Shown here: piece by piece, positions 1-5,322 of the stretch
Position numbering within the stretch: position 1 is the first letter of the stretch
Layout: each line of letters opens with the position of its first letter
DNA from: UBA6197 sp047638075
Lineage (GTDB): Bacteria > Pseudomonadota > Alphaproteobacteria > Rhodobacterales > Rhodobacteraceae
Assembly: GCF_047638075.1 (NCBI RefSeq)
Contig: NZ_JBLJBV010000105.1
Location: forward strand, 1 to 6,870
Length of the DNA stretch: 6,870 nt
Direction: 5' to 3'
Notes under the pieces: generated by a model
Told to the model about the DNA's origin: nothing
What the model saw: only the letters and a program-made list of their open reading frames with translations
Database searches by the model: none
Program-made: the position numbers and the translations under genes

Positions 1-206
1 TGGTAAACGCCCTTTACGCAACCTATGAGGCCGGCCTGCCGGGCTTTGAGCAGAAATATTTTGAGATGCTGAAAGCTGGCGGATCAAAGCATCATAGGGA
101 ATTGCTGGCGCCCTTCGGGCTTGACGCCTCGGACCCGGCTTTCTGGGACAAGGGCCTGTCGATGATCGCGGGTATGATCGACGAATTGGAAGCAATGGAA
201 GACTGA
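1..206 (+). CDS. pepF: Oligoendopeptidase F family (M3) metallopeptidase, C-terminal fragment
   Basis: Only the last 67 codons are present, read in the frame that starts at base 3 and ends at TGA 204-206; the start lies outside the window. The visible tail contains YEAGLPGFEQKYFEMLKAGG followed by SKHHRELLAPFGLD, an aromatic FWDKGL block and an acidic IDELEAMED end. This matches the C-terminal helical region of M3-family oligoendopeptidases as I know them, which cut short cytoplasmic peptides with a zinc HEXXH centre. That catalytic motif lies upstream of this fragment and cannot be seen. A small hairpin (AGGGC, 6-base loop, GCCCT, 207-222) begins just after the stop, and a stronger terminator follows at 240-267, so this gene ends its transcription unit. 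The family call is fairly secure; substrate range cannot be judged. Confidence 0.82.
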   Translation, partial: VNALYATYEAGLPGFEQKYFEMLKAGGSKHHRELLAPFGLDASDPAFWDKGLSMIAGMIDELEAMED

Positions 207-239
207 AGGGCGTTTGAGCCCTGTGGCGGACGGCACCCC

Positions 240-267
240 AAAACCGGCCAATATCTGGCCGGTTTTT
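240..267 (+). terminator. Intrinsic terminator after pepF, possibly bidirectional
   Basis: AAAACCGGCC (240-249) pairs perfectly with GGCCGGTTTT (257-266) around a 7-base loop that can close by one further A-T pair, and a run of five T residues ends at 267. It sits 34 bases after the pepF stop. The A run on the 5' arm gives a T run on the minus strand as well, so it could also stop transcription leaving thyX, whose stop codon is at 375-377. That second role is inference. Confidence 0.85.
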
Positions 268-374
268 CTACAAGCCCCGTGTATCAAACGCGGCGAAAGG
301 CTTTCAAGGCCCTGACCGGGTTCAGCGCGCGGGCCAAAACACCACAGACCACGCTGAACCACCGGGATGCTGGG

Positions 375-1280
375 TTAGCCCCACACCCCCTCAAACTCGC
401 GCCATTCGCCTTTGCTCATGCCAGAGTTTTCGGCGGTGACAGTTTCGCCGGCCAAGCGGCGTTTCAGGACCTCGACCGCCTTGCCCGACAGGTTGACCCC
501 GCCAAGACGGTAGTCCTCGAATGCGGCGTAGGCGTGGGGGACCCAGTCTTTCACGATCTGGCACATGGTTTCGGCATAGACGCGGATTTCATATTGGGCG
601 TGGGCATCGGCGCGCAGCCGTAGAAATTGGAACAGGTTGTGCAGATCGCATTTCCAATACCACTGGGTGTAGACATTGGCGGGCAGGTTCATCCGGGCCA
701 ATTCCCGCGCGAGGCCTTTTTGACCGTCCTGGCTAAGCATGTCTTCGTAGTGGTCATAGCTGCGCATCGCGTCTTCGCGCAGCAGATCAAGCACGCGGGC
801 GGCCTCGTCACCTTGCAGAACCTCACCGCGGCCCTGATTGTTGATCGTCGATTGCGCGGCCAGATGTTCGGGCGCCGGAATGTAGAATTCGCGGTCGAGA
901 ATGGAGTAGCGGGCCGAGTATTCATTGACGTTGGCGGTGCGGTGACGGATCCACTGGCGGGCGACAAACACCGGCAATTTGACGTGGAATTTGACCTCGC
1001 ACATCTCAAACGGGGTCGAGTGCCAGTGCCGCATGAGATAGCGGATCAGCCCTTCGTCATTCGTCACCGCCTTGGTGCCGCGCCCGTAGGACACGCGGGC
1101 AGCCTGACAGATGGCGGCATCATCGCCCAAATAGTCGATGACGCGGACCAACCCGTGATCAAGCACCGGATGCGCGGTATAAAGCTGCGCCTCCATCCCC
1201 GGCGCGGTGGCGCGTAGCGTGGGTTGGGTCTGGCTACGGGCCTCAGCGATTTCCTGGGCCTGTTCGGGGGTAAGGGGCAT
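375..1280 (-). CDS. thyX: Flavin-dependent thymidylate synthase ThyX
   Basis: 301 residues. ThyX makes dTMP from dUMP using methylene-tetrahydrofolate, with FAD and NADPH for the reduction, as a cytoplasmic homotetramer; it replaces the folate-oxidising ThyA. The signature RHRX7S is intact: R112-H113-R114 to S122, within RHRTANVNEYS. Other family blocks are HWHSTPFE (85-92), FVARQW (105-110), ARMNLP with R196, and LRADAHAQYEIR with R223. By alignment from memory with Thermotoga maritima ThyX, R196 and R223 match the dUMP-binding arginines R147 and R174. The protein is longer than the roughly 220-residue Thermotoga enzyme, with about 40 extra N-terminal residues and a C-terminal tail from about 255 to 301; I believe this is usual in alphaproteobacteria. 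The ATG start has GGAG six bases upstream (1287-1290). It is transcribed alone, divergently from the lipoprotein operon. Confidence 0.97.
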   Translation of the reverse strand: MPLTPEQAQEIAEARSQTQPTLRATAPGMEAQLYTAHPVLDHGLVRVIDYLGDDAAICQAARVSYGRGTKAVTNDEGLIRYLMRHWHSTPFEMCEVKFHVKLPVFVARQWIRHRTANVNEYSARYSILDREFYIPAPEHLAAQSTINNQGRGEVLQGDEAARVLDLLREDAMRSYDHYEDMLSQDGQKGLARELARMNLPANVYTQWYWKCDLHNLFQFLRLRADAHAQYEIRVYAETMCQIVKDWVPHAYAAFEDYRLGGVNLSGKAVEVLKRRLAGETVTAENSGMSKGEWREFEGVWG

Positions 1281-1326
1281 GGGGTTCTCCGGGGTCGGTG
1301 CGCTGGCAGGGAACAGATTCGGGGGA

Positions 1327-1355
1327 ACTATATCTGGGATATGCGACCCAAGGAA
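1327..1355 (-). promoter_or_regulatory. Candidate thyX promoter with an overlapping small dyad
   Basis: On the minus strand, TATAGT (1327-1332) matches five of six bases of a -10 element. TTCCTT (1350-1355) lies 17 bases upstream in the -35 position but matches the consensus poorly, so the call rests on the -10 and on placement about 45 bases before the ATG. A perfect 5-bp inverted repeat, ATATC-TGG-GATAT (1330-1342), overlaps the -10 and could be a protein site or chance. Confidence 0.27.
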
Positions 1356-1426
1356 CCGCTACCTGCGGTGGGTGATGCGCAACCGCGCCACATCGCGGCG
1401 AAACCCGCGCGATCCGGGGTTAAACG

Positions 1427-1457
1427 TTGACTTCCCGGGGTGTTTTCGACAGTTTTC
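1427..1457 (+). promoter_or_regulatory. Candidate control region of the lipoprotein-Slam operon
   Basis: TTGACT (1427-1432) is a good -35 match, but the hexamers at 16-18 bases spacing are poor -10 matches. Immediately downstream the hexamer GTTTTC occurs twice exactly 10 bases apart (1442-1447 and 1452-1457), one helical turn, as expected of a tandem regulator or activator site. No sequence resembling a Fur box or an iron-control element was recognised between 1281 and 1489. Confidence 0.25.
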
Positions 1458-1489
1458 ACGACGAGGCTGGTTCAGTGAAAGAATTATGA

Positions 1490-2485
1490 ATGTCGAGATA
1501 TGCCCTGCCGTTGGCGGCAATGATAGCTTTGGCGTCCTGCAGCGGCGCGTCGATTGTGAAGCCGAAGACGGACGGGCCCGAGTCAGTGGCACCCTTGCCC
1601 GGCACGCCGAACCCGACGGCCACACGCGGGATCACGCGCTATGAGGCAAAGACTGAGGATGGAAGCGGCTTTGCGCAGAGTTTCAATTATAATTCAGCGG
1701 ATGACACCTTTACCGTCGACAACCTCGCCTTTGACGGGGGCAATACCTATAGCCGTCTAACCCCGCCGGGTGCGCTTAATCCGGGGCCTTTCCGGGTATA
1801 CGAAGGTCCGGCAAGTACCCCCGACAGCCTGACCGGCGTACCGATTGATCAGTTTTTGCATCGCGCCATTTTGGGAACCAGCACCAGCGGCGACGTCGAA
1901 TTTGCAATCGTAAGGACCGGTTCTTACGTCAATTACGGATTTGGAGGTTTCGTCTACAGCCGAAATGGACGGGTTACATTGCCGCTGCCGTCAACAGGGC
2001 AGGCCCGATTCTCGGGCGACTATATGGCGCTGCGCGATTTTAACGGTCGCAGTGGCATCGAATACGCCACTGGCGCAATGACAGTTGATATCGACTTCAA
2101 GGACTTCAACGACGGTAAGGCCGTCAAGGGTTCTGTCACCAACCGTAAGGTTTTTGACATCAACGGAACTGATATTACCGCGCAGGTCGTGGCCGGGATG
2201 CAGGACAAGTTCGTTAACCCCAGCATCTCCGCCTTGCCGACGCTAACCTTTGTCGTTGGGCCGGGGCATGTCGATAGCAACGGTGAAATCACGGGCGCGC
2301 TGAACAGCCATGTTCGCAATGGCGACGGTGAGGACGAACTTTACGAAAACGGTAACTATTACGCACTGCTGTCGGGTGAAGGGGTTAACGAAGTGGTGGG
2401 TGTCATCGTCGTAACCGCCGAGGATGCGCGCTACAAGAATGTCACCGTACGCGAAACCGGCGGCTTCCTGCTGACCCGCCCCTAA
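1490..2485 (+). CDS. Surface lipoprotein with a TbpB-like C-terminal barrel, probable Slam cargo
   Basis: 331 residues. A lipoprotein signal peptide ends in the lipobox LASC (14-17). C17 is the only cysteine in the protein, and Ser at the +2 position gives no inner-membrane retention signal, so outer-membrane sorting is expected. A Pro/Thr-rich linker follows (about 23-48). Then comes a beta-rich domain (about 55-165), with FTVDNLAFDGG (74-84), and a C-terminal block (about 172-331) with FSGDYMALRDFNG, the alternating strand TGAMTVDIDFKDF, and a late GEGVNEVVGVIVV strand. This fits the small eight-stranded barrel seen in TbpB-like and other Slam-dependent lipoproteins, but only one such lobe is present, so it is not a full transferrin receptor. 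The ligand is unknown. The start has only a weak purine-rich GAAAG upstream. The gene ends 3 bases before the Slam gene, the main support for a cargo role. Its GC content is visibly lower than its neighbour's. Confidence 0.8.
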   Translation: MSRYALPLAAMIALASCSGASIVKPKTDGPESVAPLPGTPNPTATRGITRYEAKTEDGSGFAQSFNYNSADDTFTVDNLAFDGGNTYSRLTPPGALNPGPFRVYEGPASTPDSLTGVPIDQFLHRAILGTSTSGDVEFAIVRTGSYVNYGFGGFVYSRNGRVTLPLPSTGQARFSGDYMALRDFNGRSGIEYATGAMTVDIDFKDFNDGKAVKGSVTNRKVFDINGTDITAQVVAGMQDKFVNPSISALPTLTFVVGPGHVDSNGEITGALNSHVRNGDGEDELYENGNYYALLSGEGVNEVVGVIVVTAEDARYKNVTVRETGGFLLTRP

Positions 2486-2488
2486 GCC

Positions 2489-3838
2489 ATGCGTTGGCTG
2501 TTTGCCCTGTCACTGGTGCTGACGGTGCTGCTGGCAGGGGGCTTGCACGCTGATCCGTTGGTGCTGGCGCCGAAGGATATGCGCCACACTGGTGAGCTTG
2601 CGCTGGCGTCGGGCAAGCCCGGTGCGGCGCTGGCCATTTCCAACGCGCTGCTGGGCCGCGATCCCCATGACTGGACCGCGCTGTTGCTGAAATCGCGTGC
2701 GGCGCGCGATCTGGGGGACTATGCCACCGCCCGCAAGGCCGCCAAGGCCGCCTGGGAAACGGCCCAAACGCCGGCCCAGCAGTACGCGGCGGCGCTGGCG
2801 CGGGCGCAGGCCGACGCTTCGGACAACCGCCGCACCTCGGCGCAATTTTGGCTGCGGCGCGCGGTTCAGGCGGCCCCGGATGAGCGCGCCCGCCAGCTTG
2901 CCATGCGGGATTTTCGTTATGTGCGCGCTCGGAATCCGTGGCGCTTTTCGGTCAATGCCGGGGCGGCGCCTTCGTCCAATATCAACGGAGGTAGCTCGGC
3001 CGATGTGCTGATGCTGGGTGCGATTCCGCTGGAATTATCGCCTGATGCCAAGGCCTTGTCAGGGCTGGAGGGGCGGCTGTCGCTATCCGTCGGGCGTAGG
3101 ATTTGGGAAACCGCCAACACGCTAAGCGAGGTCGGGGCAAAGCTTTCAAGCCGGGTCTATCGGCTATCAGACAGTGCGCGCGAAAAGGCACCGATGGCGC
3201 GCGCCAGCGATTACGCATTTTCCGAAATTGAGGTCTATGCCCTGCACAAACGCCGCACATCCACAGGCGGCGAGGTCGAGGCGCTGCTGACGCTGGGGCA
3301 TAACTGGTATGGGGGCGATCCGCTGTCGACCTACGCTCAGGCCGATCTGAGCCGCAGCTTTGCGCTATCGGAACGGGCGGTTTTGCAACTGCGCGGCGGG
3401 GTTGAACGGCAATGGCGGCTGGATCAGGCAGCGCGGTCGGCGGATGTGGCCTCGGTCGGGATTGGCGTTCAGCGGGCGTATGCAACCGGGCGGCTGAGCC
3501 TTGATCTGGATTGGCGGGTTGTGGCGTCAGACTCGATCAGCATCGACCATACCAGCCTGGACGCGACACTGGGCTACAGCTTTGGCAAACTTGTGGCGGG
3601 GGCCGAAGTGACCGCCTTTGCCAGCCTTGGGCGGCGCGATTTTGACGCCTCGCCCTATACGGTCGACGGGCGGCACGACACCCGCGCCGAGGCCGGGGTG
3701 ACGCTGTTTTTCCGCAACCTCGACTATCTGGGCTTTGCGCCCGAATTGGGCCTGCGTGCCAGCCGCGTAGATTCCAACGTCAGCCTTTATGACAGCAGCA
3801 ATCTGGGCATAACGCTGGGCTTTCGGTCGGCCTTCTAG
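2489..3838 (+). CDS. Slam-family outer-membrane lipoprotein translocon (DUF560, type XI secretion)
   Basis: 449 residues. A Sec signal peptide (about 1-21) has a plausible cut after LHA, before D22. Residues about 30-145 are alpha-helical and Ala/Arg-rich with TPR-like spacing (ELALASGKPGAALAISNALL, then ARDLGDYATARKAAKAAW, then WLRRAVQAAPDERARQLAM), matching the periplasmic domain of Slam proteins. From NPWRFSVNAG (149-158) and the family-typical PSSNINGGSS (161-170) to the end it is an alternating-strand barrel finishing in Phe (GITLGFRSAF), the usual outer-membrane protein terminus. Late blocks GRRDFDASPY, RAEAGVTLFFRN and SRVDSNVSLYDSSNLG fit DUF560. In Neisseria this family moves lipoproteins across the outer membrane to the surface; here the obvious client is the gene just upstream. 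There is no Shine-Dalgarno sequence before the ATG, and the upstream stop is 3 bases away, so translation probably depends on coupling. No terminator is evident before gloA. Confidence 0.87.
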   Translation: MRWLFALSLVLTVLLAGGLHADPLVLAPKDMRHTGELALASGKPGAALAISNALLGRDPHDWTALLLKSRAARDLGDYATARKAAKAAWETAQTPAQQYAAALARAQADASDNRRTSAQFWLRRAVQAAPDERARQLAMRDFRYVRARNPWRFSVNAGAAPSSNINGGSSADVLMLGAIPLELSPDAKALSGLEGRLSLSVGRRIWETANTLSEVGAKLSSRVYRLSDSAREKAPMARASDYAFSEIEVYALHKRRTSTGGEVEALLTLGHNWYGGDPLSTYAQADLSRSFALSERAVLQLRGGVERQWRLDQAARSADVASVGIGVQRAYATGRLSLDLDWRVVASDSISIDHTSLDATLGYSFGKLVAGAEVTAFASLGRRDFDASPYTVDGRHDTRAEAGVTLFFRNLDYLGFAPELGLRASRVDSNVSLYDSSNLGITLGFRSAF

Positions 3839-3839
3839 G

Positions 3840-3868
3840 CGGACAGTCGCGGCACGGGGTGCTATGCT
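3840..3868 (+). promoter_or_regulatory. Candidate gloA promoter
   Basis: CGGACA (3840-3845) and TATGCT (3863-3868) each match four of six consensus bases and are separated by exactly 17 bases. A transcript starting near 3875 would have a leader of about 18 bases carrying the AGGAGG site at 3881-3886. This would allow glyoxalase expression independent of the Slam operon, although read-through is also possible. Confidence 0.38.
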
Positions 3869-3892
3869 GCGGCAAACGGCAGGAGGTTTTCA

Positions 3893-4321
3893 ATGAAACT
3901 GAAATATTTGCACACGATGGTCCGGGTTCTGGATCTGGAAAAGTCCATGACCTTCTATCGGCTTTTGGGCCTTGAAGAGGTGCGGCGGATCGATTCAGAG
4001 GCGGGACGGTTTTCGCTGATCTTCATGGCCCCCCCCGGGCAAGAGGAATGCCCGGTCGAGCTGACCCACAACTGGGATGGCGACCCGGGCCTGCCCTCGG
4101 ACGGCCGGCATTTCGGCCATCTGGCCTATGCTGTCGATGATATCTACGCCGTTTGCGCGCATCTGAAAGCCAATGGCGTGGTGATCAACCGCCCGCCGCG
4201 CGACGGCCATATGGCCTTCGTGCGCAGTCCCGACAACATCTCGATCGAGCTTTTGCAGATGGGCGAAGCCTTGCCCCCCGCGGAGCCTTGGGCCAGCATG
4301 GAAAATACCGGCCACTGGTAA
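3893..4321 (+). CDS. gloA: Lactoylglutathione lyase (glyoxalase I), VOC family
   Basis: 142 residues. It isomerises the hemithioacetal of methylglyoxal and glutathione to S-lactoylglutathione in the cytoplasm, the first step of the glyoxalase pathway. The two-module VOC fold is apparent: LHTMVRVLDLEKSMTFY at the N-terminus, PVELTHNW ending the first half, GHLAYAVDD starting the second, and ISIELLQM closing it. The four metal ligands expected from E. coli GloA (H5, E56, H74, E122) have matches at H7, E56, H76 and E119. The short form without the long insertions of the zinc-type eukaryotic enzymes suggests the nickel/cobalt bacterial class (inference). The C-terminal tail after E125, with PPAEPWASMENTGHW, is slightly longer than in E. 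coli. The start is set by AGGAGG at 3881-3886, six bases before ATG. Confidence 0.95.
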   Translation: MKLKYLHTMVRVLDLEKSMTFYRLLGLEEVRRIDSEAGRFSLIFMAPPGQEECPVELTHNWDGDPGLPSDGRHFGHLAYAVDDIYAVCAHLKANGVVINRPPRDGHMAFVRSPDNISIELLQMGEALPPAEPWASMENTGHW

Positions 4322-4339
4322 CGCCAACGCCCCTGCCCC

Positions 4340-4370
4340 ACCAAAGCCCGTTTCGCTTTGGTTGAAATTT
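4340..4370 (+). terminator. Stem-loop terminator after gloA
   Basis: ACCAAAGC (4340-4347) pairs with GCTTTGGT (4355-4362) around a 7-base loop, 19 bases after the gloA stop. The tract that follows (TGAAATTTCTTT) is T-rich but interrupted, so termination may be partial. CCAAAG (4341-4346) could instead pair with a second CTTTGG at 4371-4376, giving a weaker, mutually exclusive hairpin. Confidence 0.55.
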
Positions 4371-4390
4371 CTTTGGGGGAGGGCACCTTG

Positions 4391-4423
4391 AAAAAAGTGG
4401 CGCGGGGGGCGCAGTTAGCCCCC
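4391..4423 (-). terminator. GC-rich hairpin, probable terminator of the MarR-type gene
   Basis: GGGGGC (4405-4410) and GCCCCC (4418-4423) form a 6-bp GC stem around a 7-base loop. Read on the minus strand, it lies 27 bases past the MarR-type stop and is followed, after 8 bases, by six T residues (4391-4396). The gap between stem and T run is longer than ideal. G-run/C-run hairpins of this kind are common between genes in Rhodobacteraceae, so it may also be one copy of a dispersed intergenic element. Confidence 0.45.
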
Positions 4424-4449
4424 TATCGGCGGCAGCCGGCGCAGCATCC

Positions 4450-4947
4450 CTAATAGATAAACCGGATTTGATCGGTCCAATATCGCTCCATCCGGCGCAG
4501 CAACTGGTTCACATCTTCCATCCCCTCACGCCCGATAATGCCGCGATCCTCCATGCCTGCGGCATGACGCGCGAACAGCTCTGCGACGGCATTGCTGAGG
4601 TTACGCCCCTTTGGCGTTAACCGCACCCGGACCGAACGGCGGTCAATCTCGCAGCGTTGGTGGTGCATATGGCCGGTTTCCACCAACTTTTTCAGATTAT
4701 AGGACACGTTCGAGCCTTGGTAATATCCGCGCGTCTTCAGTTCGCCCGCCGTCACCTCGTGGTCACCCACATTAAACAGCAAAAGCGCCTGTACCGCGTT
4801 GATTTCCAGTATGCCCAATCGTTCAAATTCGTCCTTGACCACATCCAGCAGCAGCCGATGCAGCCGTTCCACAAGCGCCAGACTATCCAGATAACCGGCC
4901 ATGATCCCCGCTTCGGGGGCTGCCATCAAAGAGGTTTGCATTGTCAT
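4450..4947 (-). CDS. MarR-family winged-helix transcriptional regulator, LdtR-like
   Basis: 165 residues from the chosen ATG. N- and C-terminal helices (about 16-45 and 118-163) would form the dimer interface. The winged helix-turn-helix spans about 48-112: INAVQALLLFNVGDHEVTAGEL, then the recognition helix QGSNVSYNLKKLVETG (77-92), then the wing IDRRSVRVRLTPKG (101-114), where the Asp-Arg pair is typical of MarR proteins. The block RGYYQGSNVSYNLKKLV and the QRCEIDRRSVRV wing resemble LdtR of Liberibacter and its alphaproteobacterial relatives, which control L,D-transpeptidase genes; this is from memory and target genes are not visible here. C99, the only cysteine, sits at the wing base. I chose the ATG at 4945-4947 because GGAG (4954-4957) lies six bases upstream; a TTG at 4972-4974 would add nine residues but has no such site. 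Paired CCGA/TCGG dyads upstream suggest autoregulation. Confidence 0.9.
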   Translation of the reverse strand: MTMQTSLMAAPEAGIMAGYLDSLALVERLHRLLLDVVKDEFERLGILEINAVQALLLFNVGDHEVTAGELKTRGYYQGSNVSYNLKKLVETGHMHHQRCEIDRRSVRVRLTPKGRNLSNAVAELFARHAAGMEDRGIIGREGMEDVNQLLRRMERYWTDQIRFIY

Positions 4948-4993
4948 TCGTTTCTCCGTCAAGTCGCTGCCCAAGGCTGACTTTGACCAAGAT

Positions 4994-5017
4994 TTCCGAA
5001 GTTTCGGTTAATCGGAA
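4994..5017 (-). promoter_or_regulatory. Candidate operator: nested CCGA/TCGG inverted repeats
   Basis: Between the MarR-type gene and sdhE, 47-70 bases upstream of the MarR-type start, CCGAA-GT-TTCGG (4996-5007) forms a compact perfect dyad. A wider dyad, TTCCGA (4994-4999) with TCGGAA (5012-5017), shares its left arm. The flanking sequence to about 5045 is strikingly AT-rich for this genome, as expected of a promoter. MarR proteins usually bind short dyads in their own promoters, so this is a natural autoregulatory site, but no binding evidence exists here. Confidence 0.4.
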
Positions 5018-5043
5018 CAAATAAAGATCAAAAGAAATGCAAA

Positions 5044-5322
5044 TCAGGAACAATCAGGTGTGTGGCGCACCCGTGCAAAGGCATTGATTCGCGTCAGCAA
5101 ATCCAGATAGGGGGCAGGCGTCGGCTGGGTGCCCATGATCCAAGTGTAGATTTCCTGATCGTTCTCGCCCAGGAGGCGATCATAAATCACAAGATCCGCT
5201 GCAGATAGCTGCGCTAGCGTTTCATCGGCAAAAGGGCCCAGGATCAGATCCATTTCCTTCATCCCACGCCGCCAACTGCGCATTGTCATGCGTTTCAACC
5301 CGGCTTCTTCCGTTTCGCTCAT
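5044..5322 (-). CDS. sdhE: FAD assembly factor SdhE (succinate dehydrogenase assembly factor 2)
   Basis: 92 residues from the chosen ATG. SdhE/Sdh5/YgfY proteins are small five-helix proteins that promote covalent attachment of FAD to the flavoprotein subunit SdhA of succinate dehydrogenase in the cytoplasm. The diagnostic RGxxE motif is present in RSWRRGMKEMDLILGPFAD (R19, G20 and E23 by this start), followed by the second family block YDRLLGENDQEIYTWI. Length is normal. The start ATG (5320-5322) overlaps the TGA of the upstream XRE-type gene by one base (TGATG) and is preceded by AAGGAGG six bases away, encoded within the last codons of that gene. A GTG immediately upstream would be only three bases from the Shine-Dalgarno and is less likely. 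The TGATG overlap implies co-translation with the regulator. No sdh genes are in view. Confidence 0.93.
   Translation of the reverse strand: MSETEEAGLKRMTMRSWRRGMKEMDLILGPFADETLAQLSAADLVIYDRLLGENDQEIYTWIMGTQPTPAPYLDLLTRINAFARVRHTPDCS

Noticed and set aside
279..623. Plus-strand open frame starting in the pepF-thyX gap and running into thyX.
   Set aside because: It follows the terminator at 240-267, has no ribosome binding site and mostly overlaps thyX antisense. The 107 bases between the terminator and thyX show no gene.
627..1217. A 196-codon plus-strand open frame inside thyX.
   Set aside because: It lies entirely antisense to an intact ThyX with all catalytic motifs; its translation resembles nothing recognisable and is a codon-bias shadow.
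1281..1489. Small RNA, riboswitch or Fur box in the thyX/lipoprotein divergent region.
   Set aside because: Apart from weak promoter-like hexamers, a 5-bp CCGCG/CGCGG hairpin (1383-1398) and the GTTTTC repeat, I found no conserved aptamer core, no terminator-antiterminator pair and no Fur-like palindrome.
1490..2485. Calling the lipoprotein a transferrin-binding protein B.
   Set aside because: It is 331 residues with one barrel-like lobe, whereas TbpB is two-lobed and about twice as long. There is no TbpA-type receptor nearby, and host transferrin makes no sense for an environmental bacterium.
4948..4974. TTG start extending the MarR-type protein by nine residues.
   Set aside because: The internal ATG at 4945-4947 has GGAG at ideal spacing, while the TTG has no Shine-Dalgarno, and the added residues do not look like family sequence.
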